The notes beneath the pieces are model-generated. The model was not told the origin of the DNA. It saw only the letters and a list, made by a program, of their open reading frames with translations, and searched no databases. This document shows, piece after piece, positions 25,301-32,826 of a stretch of 64,000 nucleotides of DNA. A program made the position numbers and the translations under genes. Source of the DNA: Kryptolebias marmoratus (lineage: Eukaryota; Chordata; Actinopteri; Cyprinodontiformes; Rivulidae). Where the stretch lies: positions 14,336,884 through 14,400,883 of the forward strand of contig NC_051450.1 of NCBI RefSeq assembly GCF_001649575.2, given 5' to 3'. How positions within the stretch are numbered: position 1 is the stretch's first letter; each line of letters begins with the position of its first letter.

Positions 25301-26309
25301 GCCCCACCAAAAATAATACAAAGCTTTTTGTAAGCTCATACATTGTGCTGCCACCATTAAGTGTCAAACAGTACGCTACAACATCGCAACAGATACTAAA
25401 CCTCAAATTTCTAGACCTCAAAGTTGATCTGAGTCTATTTTCATTTTTTATATGAAGTTTTGAACGTGGATGCTTATTTTATGTGTTCAAATCCAATAAC
25501 TAACATTCATTATCTCTTCTATGAATGTTATTATTCTACCAATTTACCAAACAATTGTCTATTTAGTTACTGCAGGTCACACTTGACCAAACCAATACAC
25601 AATTGTGTTTGAGTTGCAAAACAGTGGGAAACACAGAAAAGCAACATCCTTGCGTCACGAGAAAATAATCTATTTGAGTATAATATTCTCTTGGCCCCAT
25701 TTTCATTTGTAAGTAATGAAAAATAATGTCTAACAGGTTTATAATTTGCCTTGTGATGAACTGCCACAGGAGAGCTGTATTAATGGTCACTATGATTTCT
25801 CGATCAATGTTAAACTTAATGCTTGCCGTGTTAGCTGTAACACAAAAATACATTATTCTGACTATAATCAGACTGTAAATGCTGCGTGCGACGAGCAGTT
25901 AAGGTTTTAGATTACAGAGCAAGAGTTTGGGAAAATATTTACTTGTATTTTGTACATAAAGCACTAATAAATATACTCTTAAGGCTGCGTGCGCAGGAAC
26001 CCTCAACAAACGAATATTAGCTTCTATGCTAACCCTCTTTTTTTTGCTAGGTTACTATTTGACCTTAAATTACTGCTACTCGATACATACACCTTGTTTT
26101 ACATTACTGACTCAGCTGCAAATATAGTATTATCTGAATTTTATCTCTGCTTTCACTCTGGTGTCAAACCTTATTGACATTCTGTCTGAACACGGCCTAC
26201 AGTGCAGCAGCTAGCCAAGCTAACGCTATTTAGCATAAAGCTAACTTAGCATTGTGAGAGGGAGGGGGAGAAAACACCACTGCTACTCACCCTGAGCGTC
26301 GGCTGACAT
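4973..26309 (-). CDS. rbm33: RNA-binding motif protein 33 (whole gene, 19 coding exons)
   Basis: RBM33 is an RNA-binding protein. Human RBM33 has been reported to act with the m6A demethylase ALKBH5 and in export of GC-rich transcripts. I joined 19 exons by GT-AG sites; every phase agrees and the coding length is 3675 bases, that is 1224 aa plus stop (human about 1170 aa). Order: acidic N-terminus starting MSADAQDFDFDEYDKPG; conserved segment NIPETLELSEKAKKDLMEFE (about 266-285); RGG box about 294-311; Pro/Gln/His-rich middle with PKNIHINPHFRG; charged helix with EEQKRLREEIL after residue 808; poly-Q at 878-893; RG-rich linker; C-terminal RRM about 1152-1222. The protein matches vertebrate RBM33 from end to end, and the EN2 linkage agrees. 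Which teleost duplicate (rbm33a or rbm33b) is not resolved. Exons are listed separately. Confidence 0.95.
5165..5253 (-). CDS. rbm33: rbm33 coding exon 18 (middle of RRM)
   Basis: 89 bases between acceptor TCTCTGCAG and donor GTAATC. It encodes MFKMMPQQRKAVAKFSNPQH and about ten more residues. QRKAVAKF is the RNP1-like strand and aligns with QRKAIAKF of human RBM33. It starts in phase 0 and ends two bases into an Arg codon. Confidence 0.94.
5254..7053 (-). other. rbm33: rbm33 intron 17
   Basis: 1.8 kb with no coding exon that I can support. It includes a CpG-rich patch at about 5890-6240 that stands out from its AT-rich surroundings, and a short tract (about 5606-5640, GGGATGGGCATTCC) resembling the end of a MITE. 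I see no RNA gene. Confidence 0.5.
7054..7239 (-). CDS. rbm33: rbm33 coding exon 17 (RG linker and start of RRM)
   Basis: 62 codons, phase 0 at both ends, between acceptor GCTGGTTAG and donor GTAGGT. It opens with an RG-rich linker (VVVSGRGRSRG) and enters the RRM with VSIEGLSSSTTEFQLKNLL, the RNP2-like strand and first helix. It ends SIGPIE, joining directly to exon 18. Confidence 0.95.
7521..7549. repeat. (GAG)n repeat
   Basis: Nearly ten GAG units in rbm33 intron 16, close to a GT repeat at 7588-7610. The predicted poly-Gly or poly-Pro reading frames here are artefacts. Confidence 0.95.
7588..7610. repeat. (GT)n repeat
   Basis: About 11 TG units in rbm33 intron 16. Confidence 0.95.
7976..8152 (-). 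CDS. rbm33: rbm33 coding exon 16
   Basis: 59 codons, phase 0 at both ends, between acceptor TTCCATTCAG and donor GTATGT. It contains RKVTMMG, a motif shared with mammalian RBM33, followed by a Gln/Gly-rich and RG-containing stretch. Confidence 0.92.
8153..9764 (-). other. rbm33: rbm33 intron 15 with regulatory-looking block
   Basis: 1.6 kb without a supportable exon. The part at about 8330-8780 is less AT-rich and motif-dense and may be a conserved non-coding element; it holds the palindrome GGATTAATCC at 8540-8549, a typical Otx/Pitx-class homeodomain site. The rest shows only unrelated short frames. Confidence 0.4.
9765..10517 (-). CDS. rbm33: rbm33 coding exon 15 (charged helix and poly-Q)
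   Basis: Largest exon, 251 codons, phase 0 at both ends. It begins NPDEDEETRQYRLKIEEQKR, continuing as a charged helical segment that is nearly identical to human RBM33 and probably forms a coiled coil. Then come the poly-Q tract (residues 878-893), a Gln/Pro-rich stretch, the conserved KRTVMQRV segment and KVRVVQLSG at the end. The donor is GTGAGC. Confidence 0.96.
10263..10307 (-). repeat. rbm33: Coding CAG trinucleotide repeat (poly-Q)
   Basis: Fifteen uninterrupted CAG units on the coding strand, preceded or followed by CAA/AAT codons, giving 16 Gln in rbm33 exon 15. Pure CAG runs of this length are usually length-polymorphic. Confidence 0.97.
10887..11192 (-). CDS. rbm33: rbm33 coding exon 14
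   Basis: 102 codons, phase 0 at both ends, acceptor TTTGTTTACAG. It carries RNSNLRELPVAP, closely matching RNSNLRELPIAP of mammalian RBM33, then a Pro/Ala-rich and RG-containing low-complexity region. The donor is GTCAGC, weaker than average. Confidence 0.95.
11395..11646 (-). CDS. rbm33: rbm33 coding exon 13 (His/Gln-rich)
   Basis: 84 codons, phase 0 at both ends, acceptor CAATGTTGCAG, donor GTATGA. It encodes a His/Gln/Pro-rich low-complexity region (PMHHQQQHHHRQ), as in the equivalent part of mammalian RBM33. Confidence 0.93.
12037..12389 (-). CDS. rbm33: rbm33 coding exon 12 (Pro/Gly/Gln-rich)
   Basis: 353 bases. The acceptor is TTGGCCACAG; that choice, not the AG two bases downstream, keeps the frame with exon 11 (split Glu codon). 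It includes STRFPAQHMFDHQGP, FGPPGPPFNQPGQGPIG and FMSPRQPF, all with counterparts in RBM33. It ends FGMQ before donor GTACGA. Confidence 0.94.
12806..12935 (-). CDS. rbm33: rbm33 coding exon 11
   Basis: 130 bases between acceptor CTTTTCTCAG and donor GTGAGT. It reads VMGDFQHHMPGNFGQPQRPP and onward to QDREPLFMG, matching the DRDPFFLG segment of human RBM33. Phase 0 in, phase 1 out, in agreement with both neighbours. Confidence 0.92.
12936..16496 (-). other. rbm33: rbm33 intron 10 with regulatory-looking blocks
   Basis: 3.6 kb, the longest rbm33 intron on this record, with no supportable exon. Two stretches look like conserved non-coding DNA: about 13200-13860 and about 15280-15900. The second holds a perfect PBX/MEIS-type site TGATTGACAG at 15520-15529 and an octamer-like ATTTGCAT near 15820. 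A fragment of a dispersed repeat (GGAACC-rich) lies at about 14870-14935, next to a TTTTG repeat. Confidence 0.4.
16497..16558 (-). CDS. rbm33: rbm33 coding exon 10
   Basis: Only 62 bases, between acceptor TCTCATTGCAG and donor GTGAGT. It encodes PLMPPAQSQSRPAVGPQRFP; RPAVGPQRFP is identical in human RBM33. The first codon (Val) is split with exon 9. Confidence 0.95.
17005..17296 (-). CDS. rbm33: rbm33 coding exon 9
   Basis: 292 bases between acceptor TTACCAG and donor GTCAGC. It reads PSSRMPPPHQQQ, then a Pro/His/Gln-rich stretch, and ends in the conserved PPQPKNIHINPHFRGP, which is nearly identical in mammals. Confidence 0.95.
17297..18354 (-). other. rbm33: rbm33 intron 8
   Basis: About 1.06 kb of AT-rich sequence. 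I see no exon, repeat family or RNA gene that I can support. Confidence 0.6.
18355..18569 (-). CDS. rbm33: rbm33 coding exon 8 (RGG box)
   Basis: 215 bases between acceptor GTTATCAG and donor GTAAAC. It encodes LSEKAKKDLMEFEEQERQKR, then the Gly/Arg box (about residues 294-311), a likely RNA-binding and arginine-methylation region, then RRKMHDQMLPLMG. The Glu codon is split with exon 7. Confidence 0.96.
18727..18895 (-). CDS. rbm33: rbm33 coding exon 7
   Basis: 169 bases between acceptor AATGTCTTCAG and donor GTACAA. It encodes an acidic run (EESDEEEDEVEDSGRIRFK) and SERKEGAVVRLADAGNKRRN followed by IPETL. All have close matches in human RBM33. Confidence 0.96.
19304..19426 (-). CDS. rbm33: rbm33 coding exon 6 (acidic)
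   Basis: 41 codons, phase 0 at both ends, between acceptor AACTCGAAAG and donor GTAAAT. It starts EEDYGEDEATREED and is almost entirely acidic. I placed it by splice sites and an open frame. It is less conserved than its neighbours and, being in phase at both ends, could be skipped without changing the frame. Confidence 0.8.
19427..21168 (-). other. rbm33: rbm33 intron 5 with regulatory-looking block
   Basis: 1.7 kb. The stretch at about 20140-21060 reads like conserved non-coding DNA, with a TCF/LEF-type CTTTGATC at 20585-20592 and a nuclear-receptor half-site CCAAGGTCAC near 20827. No exon is supportable here. A TGTATG repeat lies near 21096-21125. Confidence 0.4.
21169..21466 (-). CDS. 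rbm33: rbm33 coding exon 5 (acidic)
   Basis: 298 bases between acceptor TTGTTTGTCAG and donor GTGAGT. It encodes GQDVSLVGTSFGQQDDSQEA and an acidic Tyr/Glu-rich region, ending DEVLDIQITEPIDGEFQ, equivalent to DEVLDIEINEPLDEF in human RBM33. Confidence 0.95.
21558..21631 (-). CDS. rbm33: rbm33 coding exon 4
   Basis: 74 bases between acceptor TTTGTTTCAG and donor GTAAGC. It reads NPSEVSDEELNDDLLQSDDE; SDEELNDDLLQSD is identical to human RBM33. It ends two bases into a Thr codon. Confidence 0.96.
22043..22091 (-). CDS. rbm33: rbm33 coding exon 3
   Basis: Only 49 bases between acceptor TTTTTTAG and donor GTAAGA. It reads DLEEDLLEEDWLSGKK, matching ELEDDLLGEDLLSGKK in mammals. The Ser codon is split with exon 2. 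Confidence 0.95.
22759..22837 (-). CDS. rbm33: rbm33 coding exon 2
   Basis: 79 bases between acceptor CTGTTGCAG and donor GTAAAA. It reads DFDFDEYDKPGTERSRRRRG then DDDALES, matching the N-terminal DDFDQFDKPGAERSWRRR of mammalian RBM33. Confidence 0.95.
22838..26290 (-). other. rbm33: rbm33 intron 1
   Basis: 3.45 kb, AT-rich. It contains one imperfect foldback MITE (23554-23780). No coding exon is supported. The many short frames here lack family features and typical composition. Confidence 0.6.
23554..23780. mobile_element. Foldback MITE (hAT-like ends)
   Basis: The two halves are imperfect inverted repeats. The left arm has CCTGCATGTTTTAGATGTTT and the right arm reads, inverted, CCTGCAAGTTTTAGATGTTT. 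The left end is CAGTGGTCCCCAAAC and the inverted right end CTGTCCCCAACTCC. This short hairpin family is common in teleost genomes. I see no convincing target duplication. Confidence 0.65.
26291..26309 (-). CDS. rbm33: rbm33 coding exon 1 (start codon)
   Basis: ATG at 26307-26309 with A at position -3. It reads MSADAQ and splits an Asp codon at donor GTGAGT. Exon 2 joins in frame to give MSADAQDFDFDEYD. The exon lies at the edge of a CpG-rich region, as expected for a housekeeping promoter. Confidence 0.93.
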
Positions 26310-26560
26310 GCTGCAAGGCCCGTCTTGCTTAAAGTCAGACTAATAAACCGTGGACTGCATTTAAAATTCAGCACGCCGTCAGTAGCATCGCTAAAACCAA
26401 GCAAGTCTCTGTGCAGGGTTGTTTTTCCTTCCACAACCGGGACACAAACATGGCAGAGAGGCGTTCGCGGCGGTGGTGACGCGCGCTGTGGGAGGAGACA
26501 AACACCAGCCGGGAGGTTTGCGCCAGGGCAGCCTGACCTGACAGGCAAGGTAAACACTCA
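26310..26560 (-). promoter_or_regulatory. rbm33: rbm33 CpG-rich promoter and 5' UTR
   Basis: CpG-dense sequence upstream of the rbm33 start. The coding strand contains GCCATGTTT (26446-26454), a YY1-type site, and a CpG-dense GCGCGCGTCACC segment near 26480. There is no clear TATA box. The exact start site is unknown. Confidence 0.55.
26368..26451 (-). other. Possible rbm33 upstream ORF, 27 aa
   Basis: An ATG inside the YY1-like site opens a 27-codon frame (MFVSRLWKEKQP...) that stops before the rbm33 start. It would act as an upstream ORF only if transcription starts above 26451. In other genes with YY1 at this position the transcript starts near the site, so it may be excluded from the mRNA. 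Confidence 0.3.
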
Positions 26561-26588
26561 ATGTCGTTTTCTGACATCTATCTTACTC

Positions 26589-26978
26589 TGTTACTAGAGA
26601 GCAATAAATGAGGTGCCACAGTGTGGTGGCCGTCTTCAAGGTGCTGATGTGATGATGCTTCAGGAGTAAAGACACGACTAAAGCAGAACAATAAGTGATT
26701 TTATTCAGAGCTGCAGTCCGTGTCACGACAGCCGAATCGTGAGAAATTCGTGGCCCAATCTCAGATATTACACAGACCTCTGGACACACACATGCATTAT
26801 TGCAACTAGGTTATTTTCATCCTTCAACCCAAGGTTCTTCCATGCATTCTTTTCCATAAATGGTTTCCTGCCCTCACGACTCTCTCTATACAATGCTGCA
26901 ATCCATAAGTCTGTCCCAGGAGAAACATCCTTTTTAGGAAGTATGCTGCAGGACCTGGGACCCTCAGACACTACAACA
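26589..26978 (-). mobile_element. Probable solo LTR
   Basis: Read on the minus strand, a 390-bp segment begins TGTTGTAG and ends CTAGTAACA, a TG...CA pair with short inverted ends. Inside is an AATAAA followed by a GT-rich tract (about 26670-26705), in LTR order. No internal retroelement genes flank it. I cannot see a clean target duplication, so the ends are tentative. It lies just upstream of rbm33 in the same orientation. Confidence 0.45.
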
Positions 26979-27749
26979 GCAAACTCATAAATGTATTAAT
27001 TAATCAAGAAACAGATGTAACTATAGACTAGATAACTTGGCTCTTAGTTTTAAACATGCAGGATATTAATTATAGGTTTTTCTATAGGCATAAAACCAAA
27101 ATTAACCCAATATTACTAAATCTAAACAATTGTTTTAGTCAGTTTTGCTCGGGTCCTATAGTCCAACCTTTAGGATCTCTCTGAAAGCATCTCAAAGGGC
27201 GTTACATTTACATTCAGTGTCAAACAGAGACAAACTAAACACCTAAAGCTAAACAAATCTTTATATGTGCCTCAAACCTCTTCACATGACCTCTGTATGG
27301 CTTCCTCTGTCACACACAAAGCTGGAATGATAATTACTTGCTGGAAGCAATCATTAAGCTATAACACAAATTATATAAGCTTTTAGTGACTTATACAAAG
27401 AATGCACAGTATTGTCTAAGTCTGAAAGCTCTTCAAATTTATTGGACCCCTGAAAAAAGTTGTTTTTGAAAGTTACTGAAAGTATCATTTGTATATACTG
27501 AAGGTTTATGAGGGGAAAACGCATGGTGCTTTTGATTATTTTGTGGAAACTGCAGCTAGATTTAAAGGCAAACAAAAAAGAACATTTATAAGACAATAAT
27601 AATGTATTTACTGTTTATTTCATGTATAAAAATATATATAATGAAATTAAATATTTCTCCAGTTCAGTGAGTGTTACTGGAAAATCAGCAGCTTATTGTC
27701 TGAGGAATGAAGCTGGTGAACAGTCTGGTTCTTGATACGATAAGACAAT
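26979..27749. other. AT-rich intergenic stretch
   Basis: About 770 bases with no gene, RNA or repeat that I can support. Confidence 0.5.
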
Positions 27750-28660
27750 ATTGTTGCCCAGGTGGCACAGAGGTTAAACAACTTCTCTTCTTAAAATGGA
27801 CTTTAAGAGACGGAGTAAGACCCCAATGTCTCTCAGCCATCACAGTCTCAGTCGTTCAGTCATTCACCTCAAATGTCAAAGTGATGCAGCTGGTCAGGAT
27901 GCTCTCAGTAGTGCCCCAGTAAAAGGTGTTGAGAGGGAATTTGTGCACGCTTCAGTCTCCTGAGGAGGTGCGTCCTTTGCTGAGCTTTCTCTGCTAGGTG
28001 TGTGGTGTTGAGGTGAGATTATCTGTAATGTGGACAACCAAAAACTTTGTGTGGTAGACTCTCTCCACAGTGGAGCTGTTAATGTGCAAGGGTGGATGAT
28101 TGGCCTTTCTTCTAAAATCCAAAATCAGCTCTTTAGTTTTGCTGAAAGTAAGAGACAGATTGTTTTGTTGTTGTTGTTGTTGTTGTTTTTACCACAGCAG
28201 CTCACTAACTGTTCCACTTCAGCTCTGTAAGATGATTCATTATCACTGCTGATGAGTCCCAGCAAATTGAAGAGCTGGTTTGTACTGCATTAGAAGCACA
28301 ATCAAGTGTCAGCTGAGTCAAGAGCAAAAGGACTGAGTACACATCCTTGGGGCATGTGAAGTGTTAATACCAACACAAACTGTCTGCTGTTTTTCTGATA
28401 GAAAGTCCAAAGTCCAGATACAGAGTGAGAGGTTCAGTCTGAGCAGAAAGAGCTTCACTATAAGCTGTTATGAGGAGATGAAAGTGTTAAAATCAGTTGA
28501 TTAGTCAGTGAACAGAATCCAGTTATTTTCCTTAAGATGGGATAGAACTGCATGGAGGCTATGATTGCATTATCTGTGGACCAGTTGGCATGATAGGCAA
28601 ATTGAAGGGGTCCAGAAAAGGTGAGAGGCAGGCTTTAATGTGTGACCATTGATCATTAAT
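27750..28660 (-). mobile_element. Decayed LINE (L2/Maui-like) reverse-transcriptase remnant
   Basis: On the minus strand this matches, with many changes, the reverse-transcriptase end of a common teleost non-LTR retrotransposon. The plus-strand text keeps its hallmark order: GTGATGCAGCTGGTCAGGAT, the 'gatgagtcccagca' segment, 'tccagatacagagtgagag' and 'ttatctgtggaccagttggc'. It has frameshifts and stops and no intact frame, and an inserted GTT repeat (28165-28187). The family name is from memory; L2/Maui is my best guess. Confidence 0.6.
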
Positions 28661-28985
28661 TAAATTCAATTCACTTTATTTATGTGGTGCCAATTCACAG
28701 CAAACACCATCTCAGGGTACATCATAAAATGCCAATTAGTAAAAGTTATTTATCTAAGGAAGCCAGAAGATTGCATCAAATCTTCACTTCATCACAATCT
28801 CCCATCCTGAGCAGCACATTGGCAACAATGGAAAGGAGCAACTCCCTTTTAACAGGAAGAAACTTCCACCAGAACCAGAACCAGAACCAGGCTCAGGGTG
28901 AGTGGCCATTTCTCTCGATCCGGCTGGGATTAGAGCGAACAGAAAAAGAGACACAGACAAACACAGAATGGCTGGTCTAGTTGTA
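28661..28985 (+). repeat. Common teleost interspersed repeat
   Basis: Starts with TTCAATTCACTTTATTTATG and contains AACTCCCTTTTAACAGGAAG followed by AAACTTCCACCAGAACCAG and a 'ggctcaggg' end. This order is characteristic of a very abundant fish repeat that is usually non-coding. The class is not certain to me. A local CAGAAC repeat lies at about 28870-28888. Confidence 0.65.
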
Positions 28986-29439
28986 GTTTCTATGGGAAGA
29001 AAAACAAAGAAAAACACATGTTTATGATAGAAATAATTGAAAAATACAAACATGGAAAGTAGAGCAAATATTATGACAGAGGTCAGTGCCGCAGGTTGAT
29101 AGTCATTGAGGCAGGTTACAGTTGTTTTCTTAGAGACAATTTTTTAGAATTTTTTATGTACATTAAAACAGTTTTTTACTCTGCTGAACTGCAAGAAATT
29201 TAAAGCAAATGTCATATGGACAAGAGACCATGCAGACAAAACAGAATTTATAGGAGCAATTCTAATAAACTGAGGTATTTATTAAAATATTAACCAGCTC
29301 ATTTATGCTTGTGTGAAGCAAACTCTTAACAATGACATTTGCAACATGGACTCATAAATGATAAGTCTACTTTAATAACCTTTGTGTGGTATATATAAAG
29401 AAATGTTCTCAGAAGCATCACCTCCAACTTTATTATTCC

Positions 29440-30660
29440 TTTTTATTTTTTTCTGCCTCGGGATTTAACCCAAGTTCAGAATGGCATATCTGCAGAATTC
29501 TTGCCCTTATCAAATCTTTGATTTTTGGCTGAAATTTAAAATGTCCCCTGACCTTTATTCAAGTCACTCCTTTGTTTATTTTTTTCTCCCTCTCTGCAAA
29601 GTTAAAGTCTGTTCATCACTGGACAAACTTTTTCCCATCCTTTGTGCTAAAAAGTCTGGGAGTCAGAGTTGCCGTCTGAATCTACTGTCGGACTACAGCA
29701 GAAATCTAACCCCCCAAATTCCTCGGGGGCTGACAAATGTCCACAAAGACCCCGAAAGACACCAAAGAGAGGTGAGCAGTGAACTTGAACTGAAGCCTCA
29801 TTGTGCTGGCTCATTATGGGGTCCTGCAGTGAGGAAGAGGCTATTTTGTAGCACCGCAAGGTTAATATCTGAAAGGCAGGGCGATGAAGAGGATCAGCCA
29901 TCGGATTTTAATTTAAGAAACCTTTCATTTAAAGGACTTTCCAGGCAAGAACATTGTGGGAACTGAACACAAAAATTTGACTAAGCTAGTCTTCCTTTAA
30001 AGTACTGTTGGTATATTGCAGCAGTTGCATTATCAGTTCAGTATTTTCACAAGTTTCTACAAAAAACATAATCATAAGAGCCAAGTGCATGTTTTTCGCA
30101 ACTTCCGTCTTTAGCCTTACAAATGATCCAGGTGCCATTTATTTGTTACACATCTTATGACACATCTGTTTCCATTGCCGGTGTAAGATATTTCTGTGCT
30201 CTCTGGATTTACTTTCCCAGGAATTTTGATTTCACTTCCAAATAGATTTGAAAAGGCGAGCTGTCACACTCTATTATGGTGACCTCAATGATTCTGTGCT
30301 CTATCCAAATCCAGCGGTTTTCCATAACAATGCAAATTAAAGGGTGCAAAGCTGAAGGAGACAAGACTTGTTATTTCCCATCCAAAGGACAGGGGTTCTT
30401 TACAACAAGCTCGTCTGTACGCTCTGTGTAGACTTTGACAGAGTTTCTATGCCGACTTGGAAGTTGTTTTGTGCGAGACAAAAAGTTTTTGATGTCGGTT
30501 CTTAGGGATCAGCAGCTGTCCTGAGAAAGTGATACTAGTGCTGTGGAATGGGGCCGTAATGGCCTGCAAGAGATTTATTTTGTGAATGAAACAGTTTGAG
30601 GAGCAGTTTTCTAAATGAGTGGAGGTCAAAGAACATTGTCATACATGAAAACATGAACCC
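29440..30660. promoter_or_regulatory. Candidate conserved non-coding block
   Basis: The sequence departs from the local AT-rich background and is dense in developmental factor sites. At 30326-30337 a SOX-type AACAAT overlaps a perfect octamer ATGCAAAT. A 161-codon open frame (29481-29966) runs through part of it but has no recognisable motif, and I treat it as incidental. Position between rbm33 and the CNPY1 slot fits an en2 or shh element. Conservation is not tested. Confidence 0.35.
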
Positions 30661-31369
30661 ACTGAACTCCACCAGGGAAACTACTGTTTGCCAGTGAGTC
30701 TCACTCACATCTTTCTTAATGAAAGCACCAGCTGAGCTGCTACGGATGTTTGTTGCAAAGTATTTGATACTTTATATTTATATGCATAATTTTGTAAGAG
30801 TGCTCTTGGTTTCGTGGTACAGTGCTGTGCAAAGATTTTAACAACCTCCCCCAAGTTCTTCATCATTTGCTTCCAATGAGCCAGACTTTCTTGTAATCTG
30901 TTAAGGTGATATTGATCCAAAGTTCTTCAGACTTTTTTAAAAGTCTTTCAAAAAAATAAAACATTTTTGGCCTTTGGCTGCTTCTTCACTCATCCTGTCC
31001 TTGTACTGGGCTATGACTCCATAATGTGAAGCTTAAAGAAGCTTAAAGAAGACAAAAGAAGAAGTAGTTAAAAATAAATAAGTGAACAGTATCTGCAAGA
31101 CATGTCTTTAAGAAATAGGGTAGATAATAAACAAAAACTTGACACGAGACCTGAGAGATGCATCAGCCTTCAGCTTCTCATCTACTGTGGGTCAAGTTTT
31201 AAACTTTGTTGGTGCTGAATACAATTTTCTGTCTGTCGAACTGGGTTATCGCTGGTATTTTTCATAATTAAAATGAAACAAATTGTGTCTTTGTAACATA
31301 GCATCTAAAAATTTAAATTAAAATTGGTCTTTTGCTGAGTTATCTGTTGTGTGCTCAATTCAACGCTAT

Positions 31370-31532
<163 letters not shown>

Positions 31533-31689
31533 GGTAGAATTATTTGTATCTGAATACCTGTGGTAATTAAATATTATTATTATGTGATTTTATTGTAACA
31601 CATTATATCCTGCAGCTCTGCTGTTTTCCCAGAGTGAATAAGCTGCAGTCAGTGACCCAAATCTCAGAGCAATGAACTGCTTGACTCAG

Positions 31690-32160
31690 ACTTGTTTTAT
31701 TCAGAGCGCTCACTGTCAACAGACAGGGTGAGGAGGAGGATGGGTGGGCGGGACCTCGAGCTCGCGGACCCTCCTGATTGGCTCCGGGCTTCGCCTCCCC
31801 TCCGCCATTGGCCGCGCGCGCCGTCGCTCCGTTTCCCTTATCGCCGCTTTCCGCGCCATTCGGGTGTGCACGCACGCGCGCGCGGTTTTTTTTTTTTTTT
31901 TTGGATGGGTGGTGGTGGGGGGAGACCAGGCACGTAACCGTTAGGAGACTGTCTGGAGTCTGTCTCAAATTGATAAAATTGGAAATGGAGTTTTACGCGT
32001 CTCGGCGCGTTCACGGGGAAGCCGCCTGGTGGGAATCTTTGCTCTCCTCCTCAGACGTCTGCGCCCACGAGTCGCCACGCTTATGCGAAATATGCAGATT
32101 TATATTTTCAGATAAAACGAAAGTTTTTTTTCCCTCTCTCTCTCTCTTCTGCGGGTCTGT
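31690..32160 (+). promoter_or_regulatory. CpG-rich promoter at the CNPY1 position
   Basis: A CpG-dense patch in AT-rich surroundings, with two inverted CCAAT boxes (GATTGGCTCC near 31776, CCATTGGCC near 31806) and a run of CGCGCG near 31875. It is followed by a good donor at 32189, so it probably drives the plus-strand transcript. It faces away from rbm33. Confidence 0.55.
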
Positions 32161-32760
32161 CAGCAGAGAGCTCTTTATGCACAGGCAGGTAAGACAAGCG
32201 CCGGAGCGCAAACTGTACAGTGGATGCCGCAGCGTAGCGCGGCTGTTTTTTATTTTATGACGTTTATTATGTTTACTCTTTTATTGCCTGCACTGTTCCG
32301 AATTGGACTTACAAACTGTAGGAACCCTTAAAACAATTCAGCTGTTGTAATAAAAATAATTTGTATGATCTTAAAAAAAGAAAGATAATGTAGCTCTGTT
32401 TTGGTAACTCGTTCCAGACAATAGATATTTTTTGTTGCGCGGACTTGACCTCGTTCACACGAGTTCATGAAGACGCGCAGGTGACGCACCTTTGCTGACG
32501 CGAGGCTTTTGATCAACTCGGCGCGCCTGAGCTGTCTGTTTACTCAGCACACACCTGAGGAGGGAGGAGGGGGGTTTGGGGGGACCTGCCCTCAGCTCGT
32601 TGTTTTTAACCCTTTCACCCAGCCTACAAAAACCTAAAAAAAAATTGAAGAATAACTGGATATGTTGGAATAACTTGTAATTTAATTATCAACGCTATGG
32701 CTGATTCAGATGATGTAATATGACTTGTTTTTATTCCCTGTCCCTGTTTATCCTCTACAG

Positions 32761-32826
32761 GGAGTCATCCTTCGGGCTCCGAGTTCAAGATGAGTCCACA
32801 CAGTCTGCCTGCTTGAACGCAGAAAG
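32761..32826 (+). other. Candidate exon 2 of the plus-strand unit
   Basis: Acceptor TATCCTCTACAG and donor GTTTGT bound 66 bases. All three frames are short or broken, so it is more likely 5' UTR or non-coding. Confidence 0.35.

Noticed and set aside
29481..29966. 161-codon plus-strand open frame
   Set aside because: No domain, no signal of splice-bounded coding, and the same bases look like a non-coding element. Kept only as part of the regulatory block.
30820..30960. Possible DNA transposon fragment (CAGTGCTGTGCAAAGATTTT start)
   Set aside because: The start resembles a known fish repeat, but I could not find the other end or a target duplication. Not listed as a feature.
31778..32260. 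160-codon frame across the CpG promoter and donor
   Set aside because: It depends on reading through a poly-T run (poly-Phe) and past the donor at 32189. GC-rich DNA has few stops, so long frames are expected.
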